A stretch of DNA of 64,000 bases from contig NC_084938.1 in the NCBI RefSeq assembly GCF_958298935.1, positions 27,137,501 through 27,201,500 on the forward strand, read 5' to 3'. Source of the DNA: Phragmites australis (lineage: Eukaryota > Streptophyta > Magnoliopsida > Poales > Poaceae). A model generated the notes under the pieces. That model was not told the DNA's origin, did not search any database, and was given only the letters and a program-made list of their open reading frames with translations. Shown here piece after piece: positions 22,131 through 33,277 of this stretch. How positions within the stretch are numbered: position 1 is the first letter of the stretch; each line of letters opens with the position of its first letter. A program made the position numbers and the translations under genes.

Positions 22131-23408
22131 ATTTTGTGTATATCGGTTCAAAAGTAAACTGAAAAAATTAGATCTGAACGATTTATATTTAATAATAGAA
22201 CCCTATTTTTAATCTCATTCCGAAACACCAAAATAACAGGACCGGACCTGCCTGTTCTGAATTGAAAGCCTACGGCAGCTAAGTTGTAGCCGGGCTTGCT
22301 TCTTCCCACATATCGGTGTCTTGACCCTGCACAATGCAAAGGTTGTGGGGTCTTAATCGGCATGGCACCGGCGATCAAGCCCTAACCTAAGGAGATCATT
22401 AGCGTCTGATTAGCACATAACGATGAGGATCCCATGCTCGTTTGGTCTGCAATGCGTCTGCCTGCCATGATGGGGAGGTGGTCACAACAGCTGCTGGTCA
22501 CAGCCTAATGATTTGCCAATTGCAAACATTGTCAGCTGCACACACACGTACAGGCAAGGCATAGGCATAGGCATGTACTGTATCTATCACTCTAGCCTAG
22601 TCAGTGCCTCAGTGGTAGTGTGGTCTACTGCTGGTCTACTGCTGCTGGATAGGAGTGGAGTAGCATCTCTTTCTCACATTGAATTGCCACATCTGACTCA
22701 ACCTCTCTCTCTCTCTGATCTCAAGGGGTAAGATGACTGAGATCTGTAGTCTGTTTCATGTCTAATGAGTGTCTTACAGCTTTTGTGTAAATGCCACTGG
22801 ATCCATTCAGTTTACTGTGCTACTGCAGGCCAAGGCTATGCAACTTCAGTGTTGCTGAAAAGGCCGGCCAAGCCTTGGTTCCTGAAGCTGTCACTGTATG
22901 AGCATGGGATGGGAGTAGATTTTAAGTCGAGCAGCATCTTTGCTGGTGACCTTGGGAAGAATGCATGCAGGTGGTAGCCATAGGATGGCCGGGGCTGAAC
23001 AAGAGCTGGTCTTTGTCTTTCTGAATGTGATTGATGGATATATTTGCCGGAAAGATGAAACTTGACCTTATTCAAAGACATGTACACAGGGAGGAGGGAT
23101 CGATGCACGCAGAAAGATGAGGTATCAGACATGACCTCCTAGATGACTAGACAGTACTGTATATATAAACCTCTGATTAGTTGAAAAGTTGTCATAACTT
23201 TTTAATGTTCAGTACAATGAAAGGGGACATGCCCAAACAGGCAGTACTAAGGTTGATAGCAAAATCTATATATATATATATAGACACACACACACTATGG
23301 GATTGCAATGCAGAATCATATATAGATGCTGGGAAATGTTCATATATAAAGCCCTCCTCCAGAAATTAGACCAAGTATATATCTCATGTACTGCAACGAA
23401 AGCACTAA
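22127..23408. other. Intergenic or noncoding-transcript-like DNA
   Basis: The part 22560-23150 has a balanced composition and splice-like signals (a GGTAAGA donor-like site at 22726; an acceptor-like CTACTGCAG near 22829) and a 70-codon open frame at 22765-22977. None of it resembles a known protein. It may be a noncoding RNA or a gene relic. Confidence 0.3.
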
Positions 23409-24114
23409 GGGCGTGCTTGGTTTCTTTACTGACTCTTGCCTCGCCTTGCCAAGCGAGTATATGCTTTGGTAGCTTAGAAAAAGCTAACTTTGCCGGGCAA
23501 ACTTGATTGGCTCGGTAAGGATTTTCTTGTCCATATAGGAGAGCCGATTTGGCTCTCTCACACGGGCAAGGTTTTCTTGCTTGGTTATACACAAAGCCAG
23601 TCGAGCTCACGTCACTACCTGTTCCGGGTAACGGTGAGCCCCATTTGCTTCGGTTTTGGCTACAGACGAGCTCGTGGTTGCCAAATCGGGCTCCAATCGA
23701 ACTCCTCACTGCCAATCGAGCTCAAATCAGCCACCCATTGCTAAATCGAGCTCGCTGCCACGAAATCAAGTTTCATTGTCCCCGAATCTAGCTCTTGGAC
23801 ACTAATCAAAGCCAAACTGAGCAAACGCCCATCCAAACCTAATGGTGAAGCTTCAAATCGTGGAGGCAGTGGAGTGCATCAGTATGTGGATTGATTTTTT
23901 CTTCTGTGGATAAGTAGTTCTAGCTTTGCTTTGATAGATTATGTGGTTCATTTGTATAGGACTTGTTCTTCTTCTCCGGCTAAGGGGCAAGAAGTGACGA
24001 GGATAAGGAGCAATAGAAACCAAATAGCTTAGTTGTCTTTGTCTTGCCTTGCTCAATGAGGCTAGGCTGGGTTTGCTGGGCTAGCCTGGTCTGGCAAAGA
24101 AACCAAACACGTAC
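23409..24114. mobile_element. Tourist-like MITE, 706 bp, TAA target duplication
   Basis: The left end GGGCGTGCTTGGTTTCTTT and the right end AAAGAAACCAAACACGTAC form imperfect terminal inverted repeats. TAA lies directly outside both ends (23406-23408 and 24115-24117), the target duplication of PIF/Harbinger elements. The interior repeats CGAGCTC/GAGCTC motifs and encodes no transposase. Confidence 0.7.
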
Positions 24115-24472
24115 TAACTTAGCATGATCTCTGTTTTGATCTAGAATTCTAGAATCCAGACAATTCCTCCGTTAGGGAGAGGGTCCAAGAAAATATAAAT
24201 TACCATAATTCTAGTCGCTTTCGTTGTGAAATTATAGCTCACAAGTTCCAACCAACCCATACATATTCCCATCCATCCATCTATTCAGTCATTCATTCAC
24301 TCGCTCAATTCATTCATGAGCAGAGAGAGAGAGTGAGGCCATGCTGCCTGCAAGAAGGCAAGAACCAGCAGCTACACACATGTGAGCAACACATGACAGG
24401 CTCAGTTGGGGGAGAGATCTAGAGAGGGATCATGCCCTGGTCGCTGTTCCACTACGCTATTGGGTAGGGTTA

Positions 24473-24730
24473 GGTCTGTTTGGTAGAGCTCTGTTAAACA
24501 GTAGCTTTTAGCTCATTAAGTATAATTCGTAGGAGTGATTTAAAATAAATTAGAAACTGATGAGCTGAAAAAACAGCTTCTACTAATTCATTTTTCACAC
24601 AGAATTACTTCATCAATATATTTTATTTTAAAAAATCACTAAAGAATCAATTTCAACCATATAATTATTTTCTTCAAAGAATCACTCCACACAGAAAATT
24701 TGAATCAGTGAAATATCTAACAAACAGACC
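24473..24730. mobile_element. Tourist-like MITE, 258 bp, TTA target duplication
   Basis: The termini GGTCTGTTTGGTAGA and TCTAACAAACAGACC are inverted repeats, flanked by TTA at 24470-24472 and 24731-24733. The interior is AT-rich and noncoding. Confidence 0.75.
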
Positions 24731-24733
24731 TTA

Positions 24734-27700
24734 AACACAAACACTGACACATTTGCTCGCGCTGCAGCCCCACTGTTGTTAAGGTTAGTCCTAATTAACC
24801 CACACCTTGTGGGCATGGCCACGCGTCTACCCCATGCAGCTCTGCCCCTCCGCCGCCGGTACAGGCTCCGGCGCTCTGTCGGCCGCCAGGCCGGCCCACC
24901 GGCGGCCGGCCCTACACCACCCGAGTGCCGCCATCCTTGTCGCTCACGGGCGGCAACCACCACACATGCATAAGGCTTTCCTTCTTATCCGATTGGCAAG
25001 CTAGCTACATGACAGCAAGCGCGGATAGTCGCTGACAAGTAGGTCCCAGCGAACTGCTCCGGTAGGTAGGGCCTACGCGGCGGTGACTGTCCGTCGTGGC
25101 GATCTTGTGATAGCAACCGGCGCGCGGTGTACGCACGTGGTTCGTCTCCGTCAACGGCGCCGTGTCCGGCGGCAGGGAGCTCGCGCCTGGCGGCTTGATA
25201 GTTCCTGCCAGTCCGACGAGGAAAATAACCATCTCACACCTGGTCTAAGACCATGTACAATGGAATGGTTGCACTGACAAAGGTGTTTAGGTCAAGGATA
25301 ATATGTTTAATTAAGCACTGCGGTTTATATAAGGTTAATAAGATGGTTAATTATGTTTAAACATTTAATCTTTATTTACATTAGAAATTATAATTTTTAT
25401 ATAGATGCTTAACACTCTTTTTTTCTTAAGCATCTAGCATTATTTATGTCGTAATATATTTGAGATCTAGACTCAATTTATAGCGTGATACGTGGTAAAA
25501 ATTAATAAAATTTATGATGAATGCAAATGAAAGCATGTGTGATGAAATATGAAAAGAAATAAATTAACACATGTCACACTATAAATTAGATCTAGGATCT
25601 AAATACATAAGATCAAGTCGGATTATTTTCTAATTGACGATGACTGATTGGTCGTCGTCCTTGATCGGCTGCCTCGATTCATTGCCAATGAGCTGAGGAG
25701 CTTGTCGATCGATCGGCCGCCCGGATTCATTGCCAACGACTAGAAGTATTGTTCTAAGTTCTAACTGCGGGCCAATTTACGCTTGTTGTGCTGCGCTTAT
25801 TTTTTTGGAAGCTGGCATGTGCTGACATCTCAATCTGTCGATGCATCGTTGTCGTAAAATAGTACCACAAAACTCATCATCATATACATAAGAAAGTGAT
25901 CACGCCATACTAGCCCGTGCATATATTACCTTAACCGTAGCGTTGTGAGCTAACAAATGTATCTTTGATATCGAAATTACAGAGGTATAAAGCAGTTGGA
26001 AACTATGAGAACATTGGCAAGGATGGGGACCTCTGTATGTGTGCTCCTTGTACTGCTAGATACAGAATGATCGGGCCTCAGAAGCAACGATGTTTCCTAG
26101 GGCACGGCAATGCTCAGCAAGGCACATGGTGGTTATAGGTAGCTTGAATCTAGAGGGAACCTAACATGCATGCATCGTCTTATAACCACCATGGATCGCA
26201 GATGTAGTATGCGGCAAGAACAAAATAGTTACGGCTTAGGTCCTCAGTTCGTCCCCACGAACTTCAATTCATGCATGTCCTGTTCATGGTCGATCTTTCA
26301 CCAGTGTATGGTCAGTGAATTAGCCGGCTTGATTGGTTCATTGGAGTGGTCTCGTATATGATTGTATCAATTGTGGGTGTACGCCCTGGTCCCTACCACC
26401 TAATTTCTGAGTCCTGTTCGGCTTGAATTTCAAGTGTCTGTTTTCGTCTTAACACAAAGTACCTAGTTGCTCCTCGGTAGTATTGAAGAAGAAAATTCGT
26501 ATCTTGTTAGTCTGAAGAGTCATATATATTTTGGACAGTAGACGTCTTTGCGTATGGTTCCTGAAGTTCAGTTTGTCAATTGGCAGATGTAACTAACATG
26601 ATGGTTGGTGGTGTGCTCACTTTTGCGGACAATAACATTCAATGGCACCAAGAACGACCATCCGATTGTTAAATCAAGTTCCTGTCTAGGCATTTAGGAA
26701 GAAACAAGCTGTTTCCATGGTACAAAACAAATCTGAAGAGGGATAATGGCCTGCCTAATGTTCAGAGTTTGTTCATGGTAATCAGTTTATTTGGGACATT
26801 GTTACAATGTTACCCCGTTTTTATCTCACTGTATTCTGATTTGTGAGTAGGAAAAATATCAGCTCTTCGAGTGGAATCTACTACAATCTAACCTGTTGTC
26901 ATAAAGCTCTGGTTGAACAACGAAGATGCAGTGCATTCTGAAATTTATGATGCATGAATAATTTTCATCAAGTTGTACTACGTTTATCAAACTCTAGGTG
27001 TCAATTCCAAACAATTTTTTTTAAATATTTTCTTTTATGATATTATCTTCAGTAGTTACTCTAAAAATTCATCCTATATAATACTATTATAGTATCGTCC
27101 AATACTATTCATAAAGAATGAATGTGGAATCAAAAGAAGAAGAGGAGTAATACAAGATAGAAAATAAAGAGAGAATCGGTAAATATATAGATAAAAGAGG
27201 AAATCTGCAGCACTGTAAATCTGCAGCACTGTAACAGTAGAAAAGGAGTCCGCTAGAGCTTGTTTACGGGACGCACGGTGCCGTATCAGGCATGTATACA
27301 AAATTGACTCCGCTCGAGTTGGCAAATAGTCCAGAGACCGTTTCGAACTAGTCAAAGAGAGCCACGAACACGAAGTCAGTCGACAGCTCTGCCCATACCT
27401 GATACAGGAGAGCATGGGAACAAACGAATCATCCATCACTCTTTGCATCTGAAATCATTGAACTACAGCTGTAAGAATTCCCATTCTTACATTCAAAAGA
27501 TTTGCAAATGTTGGGACTGAAACAATTAGTCGCACTTTGGAAAAGTACAAAAATAGCTCTCTTATATGTATTAACAACTGGTTGCTCAAGGTCGACTACA
27601 GTGGTGATGACGACAGGTGCAGCCGTTGAGAAAATCCTCATGGACAATGACTAATAAAGGAGCTACAAATAATATTACAAGTCTCTGAAAATGTGTAAAT

Positions 27701-28004
27701 AGCAAACTCTACTTGCTGCTCTCCTCACCAAATCCAGACAAGGGGATGGACTAGATCTAACATCTCAAACTCATCTGGTGCCCCAACCATATCTTGCAGC
27801 ATTATTTCCTCCTGTTCATAGACAAAAAAAAAAAGGATATTAGCAGAGCTACTTGACTAGATCAAAGTAGGTAAAGTGTAATTTTCAGACATGAGGCTGG
27901 CAACTTTTAATATGCCTTTCAATCAATGAACTTAGCTTGCAATAGTACCTATTGTCAATGTGGGGTCCTTTTCTTGCTCTCTCGCTCACTCACTCACTCT
28001 TCCC
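24734..28004. other. Intergenic DNA downstream of the bHLH gene
   Basis: A GC-rich block at 24760-25240 contains no recognisable gene. A segment at about 27055-27120 (AAAAATTCATCCTATATAATACTATTATAGTAT) recurs in diverged form at about 50225-50310, so it belongs to a dispersed repeat. The stretch just before 28005 is probably the 3' UTR of the bHLH gene. Confidence 0.4.
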
Positions 28005-29533
28005 CTACTGGAAAGAGCACATGTTGTTGAACAGCAGCTGGTTGAGCAGCTCCTGCCTTGGCTCCCCCACTGCTTGCATCAGGTAAGCGCCATTGTCCTG
28101 AAAAGAGTGACCCCAGGTGGGTAAAAATGCTGGATGCTAATTTGGAGATTTGCATGTAGTATGTATGATTCAACAATGAGAGGAACACATGCCAACCTGA
28201 GAAAAAGAGATGGCACCCTGGCCCTGCAATGAGTAGGCTGTGGTGGATGTGGTGTCCATGATGGCTTGAGAAGGAGCTGGGCTGGCTTGGCTCAGCACTG
28301 GACCTGGCACTGCAAGGACTTCTTGGAACATGCCTCCAAGCTTCTGAAACAGCAGCATTTTTACACAGGGCACTTTGAGCATCGTAAGATCAAGCTGGAT
28401 GCATACAGTTCAGAGATAATGGTTTTGGTTGTTTCATACTTGTGTTTGGTCTTGGAGGCCATCACTGTCCAGTCCAAACCCATACAACACAGGGCTCATA
28501 GAGGCAATCCTCATGGAAAGGAACTGAAAAAACAGGTAGAAAAATGATTTGCACATTATTGCCTAGAACTGTCTGAAGAGACACATTTTAGTAATAATGC
28601 TTCTTGATTTGTGGTTTACCTCAACTTGGTTCTGCAAGGACTGCACATAATTGATTATCTCATCCAAAACGAGGGCCTTTCCAGTAACCTGCACAAGAAG
28701 CACGTTTTTTTCTTCTCAAAGTTAGTACTTAGACCCATGAATTAAGAAGATGTTACAGTTAATAACCCAAGCATTAGCCAAGTAATTTGACTGACCTTAT
28801 CACAACCAGGGACCAGTGCTTGCAGCATCCTCATCCTCTCACTGATCCTTTCCCTCCTTACCTAAGGAAAATAAAGAAGAAGATGCCATCAAGAAGGGAT
28901 GAGGAGAAAGCGTTCAGATACTGAAACCAAACTGCACATGAACAAGTGGCAAATGCTTCAAGGATTAGAGTGGTGGTGTGTACTCTCTCTGCAAGGCTGT
29001 GGCTGTCTGTTGCCTGCCCTCTCCTTGCCCTCACATGGATGTACCCTTTGGGGACCTCATCTTCAGTGGTGCTCTTCTCCTCAGCCTCCTTGTTGGGCCT
29101 CTTCCCCCTCTTGCTCTTGCCCTCCTTGCAGTCCTGGTTGCCAAAATGCATTTTTTTTATTAAAAAAAGGGCACACCATACATGAAACAAAGCAATAAAA
29201 AGTTGAAACCAAAATGGTAATGTTGGTCGTGTTAGTAACTACCTTGGAGTGAGCAGAGCTAAGTGTGGCATTGTCCTCAGTGGCCTTCCTCTTCCTGTCC
29301 AGTGGAGATGCACTGTCCTGTGGAGAGGTGTCAACAACTGCAGAGGAGCTCTCCAACGAGGCATCCTCTGCCATGGCTGCCCCTCCTGGTGCTGCATACG
29401 CTTCTGCTGCTGCTGCTGCTTGGCCATGGCTTTGGCTGTAGAACAGGAGGCCTGAGGTGTTGGGGGAGTGGCCATTGGTCAAGGCTGCAGGCATCTTGAG
29501 GAGGAAAGAGTGGTGTGATGAGAAGTCTGCCAT
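28005..29533 (-). CDS. bHLH transcription factor, bHLH137-like (subgroup XII)
   Basis: Seven exons on the minus strand give 299 residues: 29533-29243, 29133-28984, 28861-28796, 28688-28620, 28523-28440, 28343-28197 and 28097-28005. Every intron is GT-AG and every junction is phase 0. The N-terminus is alanine- and serine-rich. A basic stretch (KEGKSKRGKRPNKE, about 100-113) precedes the bHLH domain at about 137-200. Its basic region [20 protein letters not shown] carries the H142/E146/R150 set expected for G-box binding, then helix one (MLQALVPGCDK), loop and helix two (LDEIINYVQSLQNQVEFLS). After the domain come YGFGLDSDGL and a conserved C-terminal tail of LLNQLLFNNMCSFQ. The ATG at 29533 is preferred because upstream in-frame starts are non-ATG. 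Family members are nuclear regulators of growth and flowering. A TATA box lies about 120 bases upstream. Confidence 0.95.
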
Positions 29534-29650
29534 TGAAAATCTCTGTGCCTGCAACTATTTTTGTTGGGTATGGTTTCTTTGGAGGAGGAGAGGACTTGTT
29601 GGCAGAGAGTGGAGAGAAAGCTGCCTGCTCATTCGTGCTGCTCGTGTTGG

Positions 29651-29660
29651 TTTATATAAA
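29651..29660 (-). promoter_or_regulatory. TATA box of the bHLH gene
   Basis: TTTATATAAA on the minus strand, 118-127 bases upstream of the ATG. It would place transcription start near 29625 and leave a leader of roughly 90 bases. Confidence 0.6.
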
Positions 29661-30259
29661 AGCTGGGAAGACAGTGAAAGAGAGATGGGAGAGATATGAT
29701 AAGAGCAAATCATTAATCTCCATTGATGGATAATTAAGTTGGCAGTCAGCACTGTTAAGAGAGGGACCCTGTGTCGACTGTCAAGGGCCTGCTTGTGGGA
29801 ATTGTTTTTAGTTTCAGTATTTTTCTATAAAGCTTTGCGCGTCTTTGCGTCGACGAGAGATGGAAAAATTACAAAGCTCAAGATATACCTACTAGTTAGA
29901 GTGCCATTTGCAAATTTTCAGTAGTACTAGTTGGTATTCATCGCCATAGAAAGAAATTTCCAACAATTTGTCAGATTTTTTTGGCATTATCGCAGCGTCT
30001 TATGGGCACATTCAACAATGTAAAAAAAGATGTCAGTGATGTAGCTTTATAAAGAAAACTAAACATCATGCATGGATCGTAGACAAGTACGTCACCAGGT
30101 ACACACTACACAATGGATATATACGATCGTCGGCCTAGAGGGTACCACGGCAGGAGCAAACGCCAACATATCCTTAGTCAACAAGGGCGTAATATTGTTC
30201 ACTGTGTACCACGGCCGTTGCATTTCGCAAAGTCTTTGCCAACTCAATGTTGCAAGGGT
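29661..30259. other. Upstream region of the bHLH gene
   Basis: Holds the presumed promoter. No further motif was identified with confidence. The Copia element is inserted at its far end. Confidence 0.5.
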
Positions 30260-30264
30260 GACTT

Positions 30265-31030
30265 TGTCGGAAAATAAGACATATTTAGATTTAATTTAAT
30301 TTATAAATAATTTATGAGCAGAAACTGATAAACTGATATAATCATATCATCAGAGGATAATCTAGATAGGTATATGAAAGTACAACATATGACTAGATCT
30401 ATTATATTTAAAATTAAAAATCGCAGGAAATAAAGTACGAGTAACATGATTTTTACGTACTGGTCCTGTGTTGTGGAGGTTGTTGAAGATGCTGGTTGCA
30501 CTGTGTTGACGGCACGATTGATCATGCTGATAACACACCGAATTTGTTGACAATGACAGCGGGTAGCGTCCAAGCGACTAGGAAGACAAGCCGTGGTGAA
30601 GAACTTGATTAGTCATGTGAGGTGTTTCCCAAAAACTTTATTTGCCATCTCCCAGTGCAAGATCTCAAAAGCGAGGGTTTTGAATACCTGCATTTTCGTT
30701 CGTTGGTGCACGCTGACGTCGGGATGAAATAGACTACAACGGTAGCACAACTGAGAGAGAAAGAGGCAAAACCCTAACTTTTATATAGACTCACGTAATA
30801 AGAACGTTCCCAATTTTAGAGATACTCTCAATTAGCAATCTATGTTATACGTGTACCAAATGAGGTGGAGTCCTTACATATATATATAGGGAGAAAACTC
30901 CCCACCCCTACCTCCATTAGTAATATAGTACTAATAGAGAGTGAGCCTCAACATGGGACACCTCTCCATAATATGGGCCTTTGAGATTTATTAGGAATTA
31001 TTACATGAACTGGCCACAAAAATTCTAACA
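30265..31030 (-). repeat. 3' LTR of the Copia element
   Basis: On the minus strand it starts TGTTAGAATTTTTG and ends CCGACA. It aligns with the other LTR over its whole length with no net length difference. Many differences are transitions, and the C of the terminal CCGACA against CTAACA is one of them. Confidence 0.9.
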
Positions 31031-31249
31031 ATCCCCACTAGATCTCAAAGTCCCATAGAGAATTGTCAGTTTCCCACTATTGTTTGATATACCAGTGTTT
31101 GAGTGGAAACTGTTAAGTTGAACATCTACCCAGAACATCAAGCTGCACTCATTCACAACTTGAACAATGGACTATGCCTTGAATTGCAAATTTTGTACAA
31201 ACAAGTTTTACTTAAAGTCATAACTGATACTTGGTTGCCAGTAGACTAC

Positions 31250-32690
31250 TGTTGGTGGATGAACACCGCGAGCAAGGATCCTGAGAGATCCCTTTGGAGA
31301 TTCGGCCGGGGGGCTGGTCCTGAAACTACCTCGTACGTGGGGTTAATGCGTGTGGGACTTAGGCAGGATGGATCGTCGTCAGCTGGTAGAAATAAATACA
31401 CCAAGGATTTAGACAGGTTTAGACCACACAGATGAGTAATACCCTACTCTTGTGTGTCTAGTATGTCATCAATGCTCTTTGAATGTCTTTTTCTGGATCT
31501 CTATCGATCTGCGGATCCTTTTTTCTATCTCAAGCTGATCTATCCTTTCACTGTCTATCTCCGGATCCTGGATCCTTTTTTCTATCTCTAGCTTCGGCTG
31601 TTCTATCGGCTGTCGATCTCTATCTTTCGGCTATCCTATCTTTTTTCTATATGTCTAGCTGATCTATCTCCGGCTCTGGATCCTGTTACAAGGTGCTCCC
31701 TCCCCCCTTTTTTATCTACCGGGGGGAGACCCTTCAGGAAGTGCCCAGAACGAGGGCATAAGTTCCCGTAAACAATAAATGGAAAGTGACCATCATTGGT
31801 CTACAGTTGATATTACAGAGGTTTGAAAAAATATCCCTCGAACGGTTCCATTGGTCTTCGCGTTCCAGCTTTAGCAGGCACAGGGACGCCCATCGGTCAG
31901 CCTCTGAGTACTCTCTCATGCCTGTTTGGGCAAAGAAGGTCTGCTGCGGCCTGATGTGACAGGGTGATAAGCCTCGTGCTCATCAAAGATATCTTCAAAC
32001 CGCATTCCTTTATGGGCCCCGCGAGGGGACATGCGATGGGACCCGCCGCATTAATTGTGCCCACGCCTTCCTGGCAGGCGGCGGCAGGGACTGGTGTATT
32101 CAGTACGGCGGGAGTAGGGGGAAAGTGGCTGGATGTGACCGTCCACGCTCCCCATTAAATGCGGCATCGGGCCTCCCACCAATCGACACTTCATCGTGGA
32201 GTCCCTGCGGGGTCTACTGGCATGGGGCTTGACGGGTGCTCGGGGCTCTCTAGGTGCTCGGGGACCAACTGTTCTTGGCCTCGAGCGTCCACTCCCAGAC
32301 CTTGCTTTCCTCGGGTCCTCGGTGCTCTCTGGATACTCAGGGACCAACTGTTCTTGGCCCCGAGCACCCACTCCCGAACCTGGCTTCTCTCGGGTCCTTA
32401 GGGCTCTCTGGGTGCTCGGGGACCAACTGTTCTTGGCCCCGAGCACCTACTCCCGGACCTGACTTCCCTCGGGTCCTCGGGACTTTTGGGGTACTCGGGG
32501 ACCAACTGTTCTCGTCCTCGAGCACCCACCCCCGGACCTTGCTTCCCTCGGGTCCTCGGGGAGGTGGTCCCCTAGGGAAAGCGCCACATGGCACTGCGCT
32601 GTCCTGGCCTCGTGACTCGGGAACCCCCGGATCCCATATCACCGATAACTACCCTGCGGGTGGAGCATATAAGGCCTACTCCATGGTCTC
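31250..32690. mobile_element. Gypsy-type LTR-like insertion (probable solo LTR) inside the Copia element
   Basis: GC-rich sequence interrupts the AT-rich 3' part of the Copia element. It contains GGTAGAAATAAATACACC and AAGGATTTAGACAGGTTT, words I associate with LTRs of grass Gypsy elements. It also has a degenerate CTATCT(C)CGGATCC block (31490-31690) and a four-unit 79-bp tandem array (32246-32561). No gag or pol sequence is present. I could not find an exact target duplication, so the boundaries are approximate. Confidence 0.55.
32246..32561. repeat. Tandem array, four 79-bp units
   Basis: Units start at 32246, 32325, 32404 and 32483. Each contains GGACCAACTGTTCT, a CGAGC(A/G)(C/T)CCACTCCC-like segment and CTCGGGTCCT. 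Spacing is exactly 79 bases throughout. This is part of the nested LTR-like insertion. Confidence 0.92.
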
Positions 32691-33277
32691 TTCATGAGTT
32701 TACTAGAGATAACCAAAATCTCATAGACTGCGACCAACAGTCAGACTCATATATGTGTGTTCCTTCAAGAATGCCCTGTAGGCAATATCTTTGCTACTTA
32801 ATGCCAACAGAACACATTAAGGCAATATCTAACCTGCCTTACAGATCTCTGAGAGTATTGCATCTTCACTCGAGTAGGTCAAACAACAAAGGTACTCTCC
32901 TCCAGTTAGACCAATAGCTTGTTCTTCACAGGTCCTAATTCACGGGATCTCCGATCACATAGGTTGGGTTACCACTATAGTATAATTCACATGAGTCTCA
33001 TACCCATCTCCTTCGATGCATTATCTATCACACTCCGTAATAGTCCCTTTGTAAAGGGATCTAGCAGATTCTTAGCTGTTTAGATATAATCCAAGGTAAT
33101 CACTCTGAAGTTTCTTAATTTCTTGATAGACTTTAATCATCTCTTTACGTGCCTTGAGGACTTGTCATTATCCTTATAACTGTTTACTTTGATAATAACC
33201 GTCTGATTATCACAGTTTATAAGGATAGCTGGTACTGATTTCTCAACCAAAAGTAAGTACATCAACAACTCACGCAG

